64,000 bases of DNA from Lactiplantibacillus modestisalitolerans (GTDB lineage: Bacteria; Bacillota; Bacilli; Lactobacillales; Lactobacillaceae). A program made the translations under genes and the position numbers. The stretch is taken from assembly GCF_005405425.1 (NCBI RefSeq), contig NZ_BJEA01000016.1, forward strand, positions 25,196-89,195, in the 5' to 3' direction. The notes under the pieces were generated by a model, which did no database searches, was not told the DNA's origin, and was given only the letters and a program-made list of their open reading frames with translations. Shown here piece by piece: positions 9,515-18,872 of the stretch. Each line of letters opens with the position of its first letter. The first letter of the stretch is position 1.

Positions 9515-9573
9515 ATTTTTTGAAAACTCAACTAGTATTTTTTTAGCAGATCAACACCGCATATCATAGAACC
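9515..9573 (+). mobile_element. Decayed right end of the A/B-type insertion element (copy D)
   Basis: The last 35 or so bases (AGCAGATCAACACCGCATATCATAG region) align with the right end of copies A and C at most positions. A looser match, TGAAAACTCAA against TGAAAATTCAA, extends it left. No left end or target duplication was found, so this is a remnant. It sits between the terminator at 9378 and the converging MFS gene. Confidence 0.65.
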
Positions 9574-9586
9574 TGATTAGTCGTCT

Positions 9587-10987
9587 TTAATGTAGCGCGT
9601 GCGCGGACTGACGTGTTCGCATCGCCAAGAACAAAGCCACTAAATTACAAGCAATCAAGATGAACAGCAAAATCAAAGCCACCGTCGAGCCCGTCGCTAC
9701 GGCATGGGCCGCTGACCCGCTCGTCCGTTCCTGAATCAACGTGATTACCGCCGACACGAGCGACGTCCCGGTTGCCCCGGCAAACTGTTGTAAGGTGTTA
9801 AAAACGGCGTTACCATCCGCTTGCCGTTCAGCCGATAATTGGGAGAGGCCACTCGTCATCGTGTTTCCCATGGTAATTCCCATCCCAATCATAAGTAAGA
9901 TGTAAATTCCCATTACCAGTGGCCCAGTCAGACGCATCCCTAATAAGGTAAACAAGCCAATCGCGACCACCAAAATAACGGCCCCCGTTAAAATTGGCTT
10001 GGCCGCCCCAAATTTGTCCAGCAACCGCCCCCCTAAGGGCGCTAAAATTGCGCCAATTGCGGCACCGGGTAAAATATAGAGCCCGGCTGCGAGGGCACTT
10101 TTGCCATCAACCAGCTGTAAATAATTCGGCAGAATGAAAGCCAGTCCCAGCGCATTGACTTGGACGAGGAAAAAGCCCGTTAAATGCCAATTAAAGGATT
10201 GCGTTTGAAATATTTTTAAACTGATCAACGGGTGTTGCGAACGGCCCGTTAACCAAACAAACGCCACCAGTCCCACAACGCCGACCACTAACCAGCCGAT
10301 GATCACCACCGGCGCGCGGAATAGCTGTTGTAAGCGACTAAACGCAAACGTAAAACCAATGAAAATTAACATCACCATGACCCAAGCGCGAACATCAAAA
10401 GTCGTTTTAATTGGCGGTTCCGCTTGGCGAATCGCATAAATTCCCAAAATTAGTGATAGTACTAATAATGGCAACAATAAGATAAAGACCCAGTGCCAGT
10501 TTAAAGCACTAATAACGAGTCCTCCGTACGTCGGCCCTAACGCGGGGGCAATCGCCGTAATCAGCGTCCCAATCCCCATTAACGTACCGCGTTGGTCAAG
10601 CGGGACCCAGTCCAAAATAATGTTAAACATCAGCGGCAATGCAATCCCGGTTCCCAGCCCCTGAACGATCCGCCCAACTACTAACAGCGGAAAATTTAGC
10701 GCACTACTGTCAATAATCAACCCGAGAATAAATAACAAGTTAGCCGTTATAAAGAGTGTTTTCGTCCGAAAACGGCGCTTTAAAAAGGCTGAAATTGGAA
10801 CAATGATTGCGACGACGAGTAAGTAGGCCGTTGTCATCCACTGCACCGTTGCTGCGTTCAATTGGAATTGCCGCATTAATACCGGAAAGGTGATGTTCAT
10901 TGCGGTTTCTACAATGACACCACAGAAAGAAAGTAAGCCCGTGGCGACCACTGCTAAGATTAACTTTAAATCGACTTTTTTAGTCAT
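9587..10987 (-). CDS. MFS drug exporter, DHA2 (EmrB/QacA) type
   Basis: A 466-residue integral membrane proton-coupled exporter. Hydrophobic segments run the whole length in a 14-helix-like pattern. The motif-C-like stretch GPTYGGLVIS (around 150) and the loop-2/3 region FLKRRFRTKTLF (around 65-76) are typical of DHA2 antiporters. A MarR regulator is encoded divergently 154 bases away, and two matching palindromes lie between them, which points to ligand-induced drug or toxin export. The substrate is unknown. Confidence 0.88.
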   Translation of the reverse strand: MTKKVDLKLILAVVATGLLSFCGVIVETAMNITFPVLMRQFQLNAATVQWMTTAYLLVVAIIVPISAFLKRRFRTKTLFITANLLFILGLIIDSSALNFPLLVVGRIVQGLGTGIALPLMFNIILDWVPLDQRGTLMGIGTLITAIAPALGPTYGGLVISALNWHWVFILLLPLLVLSLILGIYAIRQAEPPIKTTFDVRAWVMVMLIFIGFTFAFSRLQQLFRAPVVIIGWLVVGVVGLVAFVWLTGRSQHPLISLKIFQTQSFNWHLTGFFLVQVNALGLAFILPNYLQLVDGKSALAAGLYILPGAAIGAILAPLGGRLLDKFGAAKPILTGAVILVVAIGLFTLLGMRLTGPLVMGIYILLMIGMGITMGNTMTSGLSQLSAERQADGNAVFNTLQQFAGATGTSLVSAVITLIQERTSGSAAHAVATGSTVALILLFILIACNLVALFLAMRTRQSAHALH

Positions 10988-11008
10988 TTAACCACTCCAT
11001 TTACTAAT

Positions 11009-11026
11009 TAGTTCTATTACGAACTA
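11009..11026. promoter_or_regulatory. Probable MarR operator 1
   Basis: The 18-bp palindrome TAGTTCTATTACGAACTA lies 21 bases upstream of the MFS exporter start. It shares its half-site GAACTA and the preceding AC with a second site near the marR start, as expected for an autoregulated divergent MarR pair. Confidence 0.6.
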
Positions 11027-11108
11027 GTTAGCTAGTATATCATAATTTACCGCTAATTCCTAGCTAGAATTAAATTGACGGGAACTGAATAACAATTTAT
11101 AATGATTT

Positions 11109-11126
11109 TAGTTAGTACACGAACTA
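11109..11126. promoter_or_regulatory. Probable MarR operator 2
   Basis: TAGTTAGTACACGAACTA matches operator 1 at both ends. It partly overlaps a TATATT (11124-11129) that could be the -10 box of marR. The AAGGAGGAACT ribosome site follows at once. Confidence 0.6.
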
Positions 11127-11141
11127 TATTAAGGAGGAACT

Positions 11142-11594
11142 ATGAAAAATTCCCTTGGGATTGCCATTCAAAAGGCCAATAACGCCCTTGCTCGGGACCG
11201 CGATCAATTTGCCAAAACATTAGGTCTAACCGGGCGTCAGGTAAGTGCCATCAACTTCATCGCGGACCACGAAAACGAGCGGGATCTTTTCCAGCGCGAC
11301 TTAGAACACGAATTTAACATCCGCAAAGCGACTGCTTCTAGTTTAGTAACGGCGATGGTTGCTAAGAATCTCCTAATTCGGGTTCCTTCAACGACCGATG
11401 CTCGGTATAAACGCCTCCTATTGACCCCCCACGCCCGGCAAATGGCGCAACAAATTGCAGCCTTTTTTGCAACCAGTGAACGGCGCATGCAAACACTACT
11501 CGCTGATCAATTTAGCCTAAGTATTCAAAGCCTTCAGCAAATTAGTCAGGCGTTTACCGCCACCCCAACGATGCAGCACTCAAAAAAGCCATGA
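11142..11594 (+). CDS. MarR-family transcriptional regulator
   Basis: A 150-residue winged-helix repressor. The helix-turn-helix region runs from about 45 to 75 (DLFQRDLEHEFNIRKATASSLV), followed by a wing with the family signature STTDARYKRLLLT (about 87-99). AGGAGG precedes the ATG. It is divergent from the DHA2 exporter and probably represses both genes through the paired palindromes at 11009 and 11109. The terminator stem overlaps the last codons. Confidence 0.9.
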   Translation: MKNSLGIAIQKANNALARDRDQFAKTLGLTGRQVSAINFIADHENERDLFQRDLEHEFNIRKATASSLVTAMVAKNLLIRVPSTTDARYKRLLLTPHARQMAQQIAAFFATSERRMQTLLADQFSLSIQSLQQISQAFTATPTMQHSKKP

Positions 11595-11618
11595 CTCAAA
11601 ACGAGTCATGGCTTTGCG
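11585..11618. terminator. Terminator shared by marR and the Fe-S family gene
   Basis: The 13-bp perfect stem AAAGCCATGACTC/GAGTCATGGCTTT includes the marR stop codon and is followed by GCGTTT. A-rich sequence on the left lets it also serve the converging minus-strand gene. Confidence 0.8.
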
Positions 11619-11627
11619 TTTAATTAT

Positions 11628-12035
11628 TTAGCAAATTTTAGTCCCAATGGTTTGCATCTTTTCACGCCGTTCAGCTTCGGTTTCTGGTGAAACATTCCGC
11701 CAATCAACGACTGAAAGGGCCCCATCAAGCATCCCACTATCATCTTTCAATGCTAGGGAGTTGTGCCAGCGAGTAATGTTAAGCCCGTTACCAAGGTAGG
11801 CTTGGTCAGCAGGGGCCGTGCTCATTTCGTAGCCAGCGTTGTTTTCTAAATCAATTGTATAATCCGGATCGGCCGCTTTTAGAATGACTAATTGGAATTT
11901 ATTCCCAATTGCACAGCTCCCACCTAAGCTAGAGTACTTGTTTGAGCCGTCATCAGTTGTTAAGATTACCCGACTGCCGGCTGGAATCTTATCTGCCAAG
12001 TAGGTTTGTGCGTCGTCTTTAATATTAATTTTCAT
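11628..12035 (-). CDS. Iron-sulfur cluster biosynthesis (HesB-like) family protein
   Basis: A 135-residue protein of the divergent HesB/Fe-S biosynthesis family found in lactobacilli. It starts MKINIKDDAQTYL and carries the family-typical LTTDDGSNKYSSLGGSCAIG and SGMLDGALSVVDWR stretches. Only one Cys (in GSCAIG) lies in the core and another is the last residue, so the classical three-Cys A-type carrier site is absent and a direct cluster-carrier role is doubtful. The ATG at 12035 was chosen over an upstream in-frame ATG at 12071 because it gives the family N terminus. It appears to be a single gene. Confidence 0.78.
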   Translation of the reverse strand: MKINIKDDAQTYLADKIPAGSRVILTTDDGSNKYSSLGGSCAIGNKFQLVILKAADPDYTIDLENNAGYEMSTAPADQAYLGNGLNITRWHNSLALKDDSGMLDGALSVVDWRNVSPETEAERREKMQTIGTKIC

Positions 12036-12224
12036 ATTATTTATGCATCCTTTCCATGATGGAAAATTCAATTGTGTGCAACTTAACTACGAGTACTACT
12101 ATAACCCATCCCCAAAAGCATTGCAAGAAATTGGCCTCACACGTTCCCCGTAACCGCCATTAATCAAGCTTAGTGTAGCGGGAATCATCCTAATGTTCAA
12201 ATAAATTAACTTTAAATCGCACAC

Positions 12225-12258
12225 AAAAACACCTAGCCGGGGCCATGCGACTAGGTGT
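12225..12258 (-). terminator. Terminator of MazG-like gene
   Basis: The stem ACACCTAG/CTAGGTGT (12229-12258) is followed on the minus strand by TTTTTG. Confidence 0.8.
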
Positions 12259-12264
12259 CATCTA

Positions 12265-12561
12265 TTATTGAACGGACTTGCCGCTCGGATACTTATGATT
12301 CAGTTTAGTGATATTTTGTTGGGCAACTTCTTCGAACGGAATATCCGCCCACTCCGCAACCTGCGATAAATACCATAAAACGTCGCCCATTTGCTTCGTT
12401 AGTTGTTCGTGATCAAGCTGTTCACCGTGGAACGTATACTTCTTAATTAAGTCCACCACTTGCCCCGTTTCGGAGGCTAGTCCGAGGGATAAATTCGTTA
12501 AAACTTGTTCATTCCCATATAGGGTTCGGTTTGCTAACGATTGATAGTCATTAAATTCCAA
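12265..12561 (-). CDS. MazG-like nucleotide pyrophosphohydrolase
   Basis: A 98-residue all-alpha NTP-PPase fold protein, likely hydrolysing a non-canonical NTP to NMP. The metal-binding pattern is visible as LASETGQVVDLIKK (EXX-like) followed by KQMGDVLWYLSQVAEW (EXXD-like, but the first acidic position is Gln or Met). TTG at 12561 is chosen because AGAAGGCG lies 7 bases ahead and the family usually starts MEFNxYQ; an ATG at 12582 would overlap that site. It lies 234 bases downstream of ysxC. That gap shows no gene. Confidence 0.8.
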   Translation of the reverse strand: MEFNDYQSLANRTLYGNEQVLTNLSLGLASETGQVVDLIKKYTFHGEQLDHEQLTKQMGDVLWYLSQVAEWADIPFEEVAQQNITKLNHKYPSGKSVQ

Positions 12562-12795
12562 TCCAAGTCGCCTTCTATGCAAAAAGCCCCCGTCAACCGC
12601 AATCCTGATGCTAGCCGGCTGACTGCTAATTGCACATTCCTTTCTCGATTACTCATTAATAGATACGTTGCGGCGTTTAAAACGCACACCGCTTTTGATT
12701 CAGTTTATTTAAGCGTACGCGCTCAAGCCACCTTGGAGGACCGCACGCCCCGCTTTATTGCCAACGCGTCTCATGACGCCGCTAAGTATGACGTA

Positions 12796-13380
12796 TTAAG
12801 CCGTATGCGCACTGATCCATTGCCAAACGGCATCCTTACCACTCTTTGTTTTAGCAGAAAACGCAACAAAATCATCGTCATCTTGAAAATTGAGCGTCTT
12901 TTTAATCAAGCTTTCTTGCTTATTCCACTTGCCGCGCGGAATCTTATCACTTTTAGTGGCAACGACTAGTAATGGCATCTCGTAGTAGCGCATCCATTCA
13001 TACATGGCAACGTCGTCCTTAGTCGGTGCGTGCCGGGCATCGACCAAAATAATAACTCCCCGTAACGTCTCGCGGCTAGTTAAGTAGGTTTCAATCATTT
13101 GACCCCACTTTTCGCGGTCCTTTTTAGAAACCTTCGCATAACCATAACCCGGAACGTCCACAAAATAAAGTTGTTCTTCAACCTTATAAAAATTCAACGT
13201 TTGCGTTTTACCAGGCTGACTAGACGTCCGCGCATAGCTGTTTCGATTAATCAACACGTTAATTAGCGAGGACTTACCGACGTTTGAGCGGCCAGCCAAC
13301 GCAATTTCAGGATACCCGGTCGTTGGATACTGGCTCGGCGCAACGGCACTCATCACGAGCTCCACATTGTGTACTTCCAT
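12796..13380 (-). CDS. ysxC: Ribosome biogenesis GTPase YsxC/EngB
   Basis: Essential small GTPase that helps assemble the 50S subunit. The 194 residues show G1 GRSNVGKSS (about 29-37), G3 DVPGYG, and G4 TKSDK, with the [10 protein letters not shown]5 region near the end. The ATG at 13380 follows AAGGAG by 11 bases; a TTG three codons upstream is too close to that site. It lies downstream of clpX, as in many Firmicutes. Confidence 0.94.
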   Translation of the reverse strand: MEVHNVELVMSAVAPSQYPTTGYPEIALAGRSNVGKSSLINVLINRNSYARTSSQPGKTQTLNFYKVEEQLYFVDVPGYGYAKVSKKDREKWGQMIETYLTSRETLRGVIILVDARHAPTKDDVAMYEWMRYYEMPLLVVATKSDKIPRGKWNKQESLIKKTLNFQDDDDFVAFSAKTKSGKDAVWQWISAHTA

Positions 13381-13430
13381 CGTTTTCAAACTCCTTTACA
13401 GTCACTTCACTAAAGTGGCTAAACAGCACG

Positions 13431-13465
13431 CAGGACCGCCCGTGAGCACGCTCACGACGGTCCTG
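13431..13465 (-). terminator. Hairpin between clpX and ysxC
   Basis: The stem CAGGACCG/CGGTCCTG extends inward through CGTGAGC/GCTCACG to a very stable hairpin. No T run follows on the minus strand, so it may be a processing or attenuation structure and not a full terminator. Confidence 0.5.
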
Positions 13466-13500
13466 TTGTACCTTTGTCCTTAGTCAACAATTATAATCGT

Positions 13501-14766
13501 TTATGAGGCCTTTTGATCTGCCAAAATCAACTTAGGTTCGGCGTGATCATTCACCGTTTCTGGTGTGATAATAACCTTCTTAACGTCTTGTCGACTTGGA
13601 ATATCAAACATAATATCCCGCATCGTGTCTTCAATAATCGAGCGAAGTCCCCGGGCACCAGTATTCCGCGCTAATGCTTCACGCGCAATCGCTTGGAGGG
13701 CCTCTGGCTTAAACTCAAGCTCCGCACCATCCAACGCAATTAACTGCTCATATTGCTTGACCAGTGCGTTCTTCGGTTCCGTTAGAATCCGAACAAGGTC
13801 TTCTTCAGTTAGGCGTTCAAGGGCCGTTAAAATTGGTAACCGACCGATAAATTCTGGAATAAGCCCAAATTGAAGTAGGTCTTCCGGAACGACTTGCTGC
13901 ATCAAACTCTTAGAATTGTCCAACACGGCATTCTTACGGTCCGTATCAGTTCCAAAACCAATCGTCTTATCACCTAACCGGCGCTTAACAATTTCTTCGA
14001 TACCATCAAAGGCCCCACCAACAATAAATAAAATATTGGTCGTGTCAATTTGAATGAACTCTTGTTGTGGATGCTTCCGGCCACCCTGCGGCGGAACGTT
14101 TGCAATGGTCCCTTCCAAGATCTTCAGAAGCGCTTGTTGGACCCCTTCACCCGAAACATCCCGCGTAATTGAGACGTTCTCGCTCTTCTTCGCAATTTTA
14201 TCAATTTCATCAATATAAATAATACCCTTTTCAGCCCGCTCAACGTCATAATCCGCGTTTTGCAACAGCTTCAATAAGATATTTTCAACGTCTTCACCAA
14301 CGTACCCGGCTTCCGTTAAAGTCGTTGCGTCCGCAATGGCGAACGGTACGTCTAAGATCCGTGCTAAGCTTTGCGCTAAGAACGTTTTCCCAGAACCAGT
14401 TGGACCGACGAGGCTAATATTACTCTTTTGCAATTCAGGCCCGTCCGTATCGTCGTCCTTGCGTTCAGACATTGCTTTAACCCGCTTATAATGGTTATAA
14501 ACAGCAACCGATAAGGTCCGCTTAGCTTCGTTTTGACCGATTACATACTGGTCCAACTCGTCAACAATTTCTTTAGGTGTTGGGATATCTGTTAATTCAT
14601 GGGCTCGTTCTTCACTGAACTCTTCATCGATAATTTCCTTACATAAATCGATACATTCATTACAGATATAGACACCAGGGCCAGCCACAATTTTTTTTAC
14701 TTGATCTTGTGATTTACCACAAAATGAGCAGTTGACTGGACCGTTTGTCTCGGTATTTTCAAACAT
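13501..14766 (-). CDS. clpX: ATP-dependent Clp protease ATPase subunit ClpX
   Basis: Hexameric AAA+ unfoldase that feeds proteins to ClpP. The N-terminal zinc finger has two CXXC pairs (CSFCGKS at 14-20, CNECIDLC at 35-42). Walker A is GPTGSGKT (about 120), the pore loop is GYVGED (about 153) and Walker B is IIYIDEIDK (about 182). An IGF-type loop (KTIGFGT), which docks ClpP, is near residue 270. At 421 residues it is full length. It lies in the tuf-tig-clpX-ysxC order. Confidence 0.97.
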   Translation of the reverse strand: MFENTETNGPVNCSFCGKSQDQVKKIVAGPGVYICNECIDLCKEIIDEEFSEERAHELTDIPTPKEIVDELDQYVIGQNEAKRTLSVAVYNHYKRVKAMSERKDDDTDGPELQKSNISLVGPTGSGKTFLAQSLARILDVPFAIADATTLTEAGYVGEDVENILLKLLQNADYDVERAEKGIIYIDEIDKIAKKSENVSITRDVSGEGVQQALLKILEGTIANVPPQGGRKHPQQEFIQIDTTNILFIVGGAFDGIEEIVKRRLGDKTIGFGTDTDRKNAVLDNSKSLMQQVVPEDLLQFGLIPEFIGRLPILTALERLTEEDLVRILTEPKNALVKQYEQLIALDGAELEFKPEALQAIAREALARNTGARGLRSIIEDTMRDIMFDIPSRQDVKKVIITPETVNDHAEPKLILADQKAS

Positions 14767-14920
14767 TCATTCTCACCTCATCGATGTATTTCCATGGATT
14801 AATCATACCAGAAATGCCTAGTTAAAACCAGCTTAGGCATTGTTCTCTACGCCCATAACTATAACATGGGTTATTCAAAACTCGAAATGATTTGTTTACT
14901 AACTAACTGTTCAAAACGCT

Positions 14921-14954
14921 AACAGCCCCGCAGGAGTACTCCTACGGGGCTGTT
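14921..14954 (-). terminator. Probable terminator of tig
   Basis: A near-perfect 34-base inverted repeat (AACAGCCCCG.../...CGGGGCTGTT, one mismatch) lies 19 bases after the tig stop; the minus strand continues AGCGTTTTG. The U-run is short. Confidence 0.7.
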
Positions 14955-14972
14955 ACCATTAAAAATTACTAA

Positions 14973-16289
14973 TTAATTTTTATCTTCTTTTTTATCGTCC
15001 GCCTTAGCGTTTTGCTTAGCAGAATCGGTAATCAAGTCAACGGCTTGCCGAATTGCAATGTCGTGGGCCAACATATCATCGGTTAAGGCACCGCGAACGG
15101 CATCTTCTTCCATGTTGTATTGGCTAGCTAAATCTTTAACTTCAGCTGCAATTTCGTCTTCTGAAGGCTTGATATTTTCAGCTTCAACAACGGCTTCTAA
15201 GACTAAGTTAGTCTTAACCCGCCGATCAGCATCGGCTGAAAATTGTTGGTGTAAGTCCTTTTCAGACGTTCCAGTCAACTTGTAGTAAGTCTTTGGGTCA
15301 ATGCCTTGTTGTTGCATGTTTGCCAAGTATTGATCCATTTGACGGCGAATGTCGTCTTCCTTCATAGCGTCAGGAATTGCTTCAATTTCAGCATTGTCAA
15401 CGGCTTGGTTCAAAGCTTCGTCTTCAATGGCGTCATGCGCAGCACGTTCCTTTTGTTCTTTAAGTTCATCCTTGATCTTGGCCTTCAATTCTTCAAGGGT
15501 GTCAACATCTTCGTCAACGTCCTTAGCGAATTCATCGTCAAGTTCAGGCAATTCCTTAGTCTTAACTTCGTGAACCGTTACTTTGAAGGTTGCTTCTTTA
15601 TCTTGCAAGTCTTCAGCTTGATAGTCCTTAGGGAAAGTAACCTTAACGTCCTTTTCGTCGCCAGCCTTAACACCAACTAATTGATCTTCAAAGCCAGGGA
15701 TGAAGGAGTTTGACCCTAATTCAAGTGAATAGTTTTCTGATTCGCCGCCTTCAAATGGTTCACCATCAACGAAACCTTTGAAGTCAATAACGACCGTGTC
15801 GCCCTTTTCAGCTGGTTGGTCTTCTTTCAAAACTAATTCAGCTTGCTTTTGACGACGTGATTCTAATTCAGCATCAATGTCCTTAGCATAAACACGCGTG
15901 TTTTGACGCGTTACACTAAGTTCCTTGTAATCGCCCAATTTAACGTCTGGCTTAACCGTTACGACAGCTTTCAAGACCCAAGGTTGGTCCTTTTCCATGC
16001 TATCAACGTTAATTTGTGGTTGATCAACTGGTTCGATTTCAGTTTCTTTGATTGCTTCTTCGTATGCTTCTGGGAGCACGATGTTTAAAGCATCTTGATA
16101 AAGGGCTTCTTCACCGTACATTTGATTGAAGATTTGACGCGGAACCTTACCCTTACGGAACCCAGGAACGTTTAAATTCTTTTTAGTCCGTTGGAAGGCT
16201 TTGTCAATACCTTCTTTGATCTTATCGGCACCAATTTCGAACGTTAATTCGCCTTGGTTGCCTTCTTTCTTTTCCCACTTTGCAGCCAT
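14973..16289 (-). CDS. tig: Trigger factor (ribosome-associated chaperone and prolyl isomerase)
   Basis: Binds the ribosome exit tunnel and shields nascent chains. The 438 residues have the N-terminal ribosome-binding domain with signature GFRKGKVPR (about 44-52), an FKBP-type PPIase domain (about 160-245, [17 protein letters not shown]) and a long helical C-terminal chaperone domain rich in Asp, Glu and Lys. An acidic/basic tail ends the protein. It is transcribed after tuf, with the tuf terminator between them. Confidence 0.96.
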   Translation of the reverse strand: MAAKWEKKEGNQGELTFEIGADKIKEGIDKAFQRTKKNLNVPGFRKGKVPRQIFNQMYGEEALYQDALNIVLPEAYEEAIKETEIEPVDQPQINVDSMEKDQPWVLKAVVTVKPDVKLGDYKELSVTRQNTRVYAKDIDAELESRRQKQAELVLKEDQPAEKGDTVVIDFKGFVDGEPFEGGESENYSLELGSNSFIPGFEDQLVGVKAGDEKDVKVTFPKDYQAEDLQDKEATFKVTVHEVKTKELPELDDEFAKDVDEDVDTLEELKAKIKDELKEQKERAAHDAIEDEALNQAVDNAEIEAIPDAMKEDDIRRQMDQYLANMQQQGIDPKTYYKLTGTSEKDLHQQFSADADRRVKTNLVLEAVVEAENIKPSEDEIAAEVKDLASQYNMEEDAVRGALTDDMLAHDIAIRQAVDLITDSAKQNAKADDKKEDKN

Positions 16290-16427
16290 TGTATTCCCTC
16301 CGAAACATTAATATTTTCTACAATTCAAGTCAATTGCATACTTGTTAAGTTTAACCTATCGCTACCATAAAGTAAACCAAATCAGCCAAAAAACCGCGCA
16401 AGTACGCGTTTAATTGTAAAATTTCTG

Positions 16428-16463
16428 AAAAAAAGAGACCCGGAAGTAACCTCCCAAGTCTCT
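16428..16463 (-). terminator. Terminator of tuf
   Basis: On the minus strand an AAGAGACTTGGGAGG/CCGGGTCTCTT-type hairpin is followed by seven T (16428-16434). Confidence 0.82.
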
Positions 16464-16492
16464 TAAATGAATCAATGAAAATCAGTTAGAGA

Positions 16493-17680
<1,188 letters not shown>

Positions 17681-17752
17681 TAATGAAACCTCCTGTGATT
17701 TTCGCAAGAATAGTGCCAGACCTAATTAGGCCCCGACAATTCTTTAGTTAGT

Positions 17753-17781
17753 ATTATACTACATCCTAGTGAAAAGGCCAA
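17753..17781 (-). promoter_or_regulatory. Promoter of tuf
   Basis: Minus-strand TTGGCC (17776-17781) and a perfect TATAAT (17753-17758) are 17 bases apart. About 70 bases of untranslated leader follow. Confidence 0.7.
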
Positions 17782-17894
17782 ATCCAGCACCCATCACTGA
17801 GAATCCTTAAATATTATATATAGCCCCATCTGATTTGTAAACAGATATTATTCAAAAAATTGAATTTTTGTAAGCCAGAGCTTATTGCTTTCAA

Positions 17895-18824
17895 TTAAAG
17901 TAATAATTCGGAGTTATATTTTTGAATAACTGATTGTAAGTGTACCATTTTTTCTTCGCCTGCGGTTAAATTAGTTGCGGGCGTTGTCGGTGACTGGTTC
18001 AACATCAACCGAACCCAGGCGTTTGCATCCGTAATTCCCAATTCAGTCCGTGGGTATAAATACATGAGCTGTAACCGCAAGCTCGCAGTTAACTCCTGAC
18101 TTAAACTAGCATTCTGATGGCCAATTCTGGCTTCAAGAGCAGCGTGCACCGTTTTTGCCAAGGAATCCGTTCCAACTGGAACTAACGCGCTGGGTTGGCA
18201 ACTAATCACGGTTTGGTCAAGCCATTGAAAGGTCACCGTTTCGCTAACGCCCAGTGCTCGTAGCGTATCCAGCACTTCTACCCGGGCAAGTTGGTGTAAA
18301 AATGGGTCAACCAGCAAAAACTTAGCCGCGGTCACGTACTTTTCATAGGTAAGCCGTTGAGCCGCCTGAATCTGTTCAGCCTGTGCAATTGCTGGCTGAT
18401 CTGAAAGGTGATAAAAGCGCCGCATTGCCGTCTTCATGGTTGCGGCCATCTCAGAAGTTGCGGCCCGCTCCGCCGCGTCCAGTTCACGACTAGCCGTTTT
18501 CGACCAATCCCGATGCGTTACCCGGGCAACAATTAACATTCGGGCCGGAATAAACTGCTGACTACCAATCAGCGCCCGCAAATACAAGCTGGCCGCCGAA
18601 TCACTTCGGCGATAAACACCTTCAAATTCGGCCGCATAGTTAATCGCTGCGGAATACTGGCGATCCGCAACTAGGGCCGTCACTAATTGAAAATTAAACT
18701 TCGGCGTTTGTTGTGCCTGATAAACGCGTTCCCATAAGCTGGCCGCTTGCGACCACTTTTGGGATGTACTGGCCGCTTGGGCCGCTTGATAGAGTTCCTC
18801 AAGAGTCAATTCTGACACCCCCAT
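17895..18824 (-). CDS. TPR-like hypothetical protein
   Basis: A protein of about 309 residues, alpha-helical and Ala/Gln-rich, with no signal peptide or membrane segment. The N-terminal half shows helical pairs that look like degenerate tetratricopeptide repeats (LYQAAQAASTSQKWSQAASLWERVY, then FNFQLVTALVADRQYSAAINYA). The C-terminal half is unassigned. The start is uncertain: GTG at 18839 lies against the rnjB terminator, while ATG at 18824 or the GTG two codons later are alternatives. It follows rnjB by about 50 bases. TPR-type proteins usually mediate protein contacts; no partner is evident. Confidence 0.7.
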   Translation of the reverse strand: MGVSELTLEELYQAAQAASTSQKWSQAASLWERVYQAQQTPKFNFQLVTALVADRQYSAAINYAAEFEGVYRRSDSAASLYLRALIGSQQFIPARMLIVARVTHRDWSKTASRELDAAERAATSEMAATMKTAMRRFYHLSDQPAIAQAEQIQAAQRLTYEKYVTAAKFLLVDPFLHQLARVEVLDTLRALGVSETVTFQWLDQTVISCQPSALVPVGTDSLAKTVHAALEARIGHQNASLSQELTASLRLQLMYLYPRTELGITDANAWVRLMLNQSPTTPATNLTAGEEKMVHLQSVIQKYNSELLL

Positions 18825-18842
18825 CTCAAAATCATCCACACT

Positions 18843-18869
18843 AAAAAGCCGGGAAATTCCCGGCTTTTT
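18843..18869 (-). terminator. Terminator of dapA-rnjB
   Basis: The 13-bp stem AAAAAGCCGGGAA/TTCCCGGCTTTTT around a single base is symmetric, with T run on the minus strand. It stands right before the TPR-like gene, so that gene depends on read-through or a hidden promoter. Confidence 0.85.
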
Positions 18870-18872
18870 CAG

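Noticed and set aside
12541..12969. Plus-strand open frame of 142 codons
   Set aside because: It runs antisense across parts of the MazG-like and ysxC genes, has no ribosome site and an implausible protein sequence.
15306..15680. Plus-strand open frame of 124 codons opposite tig
   Set aside because: It is a shadow of the acidic, helical trigger factor sequence; no start signals.
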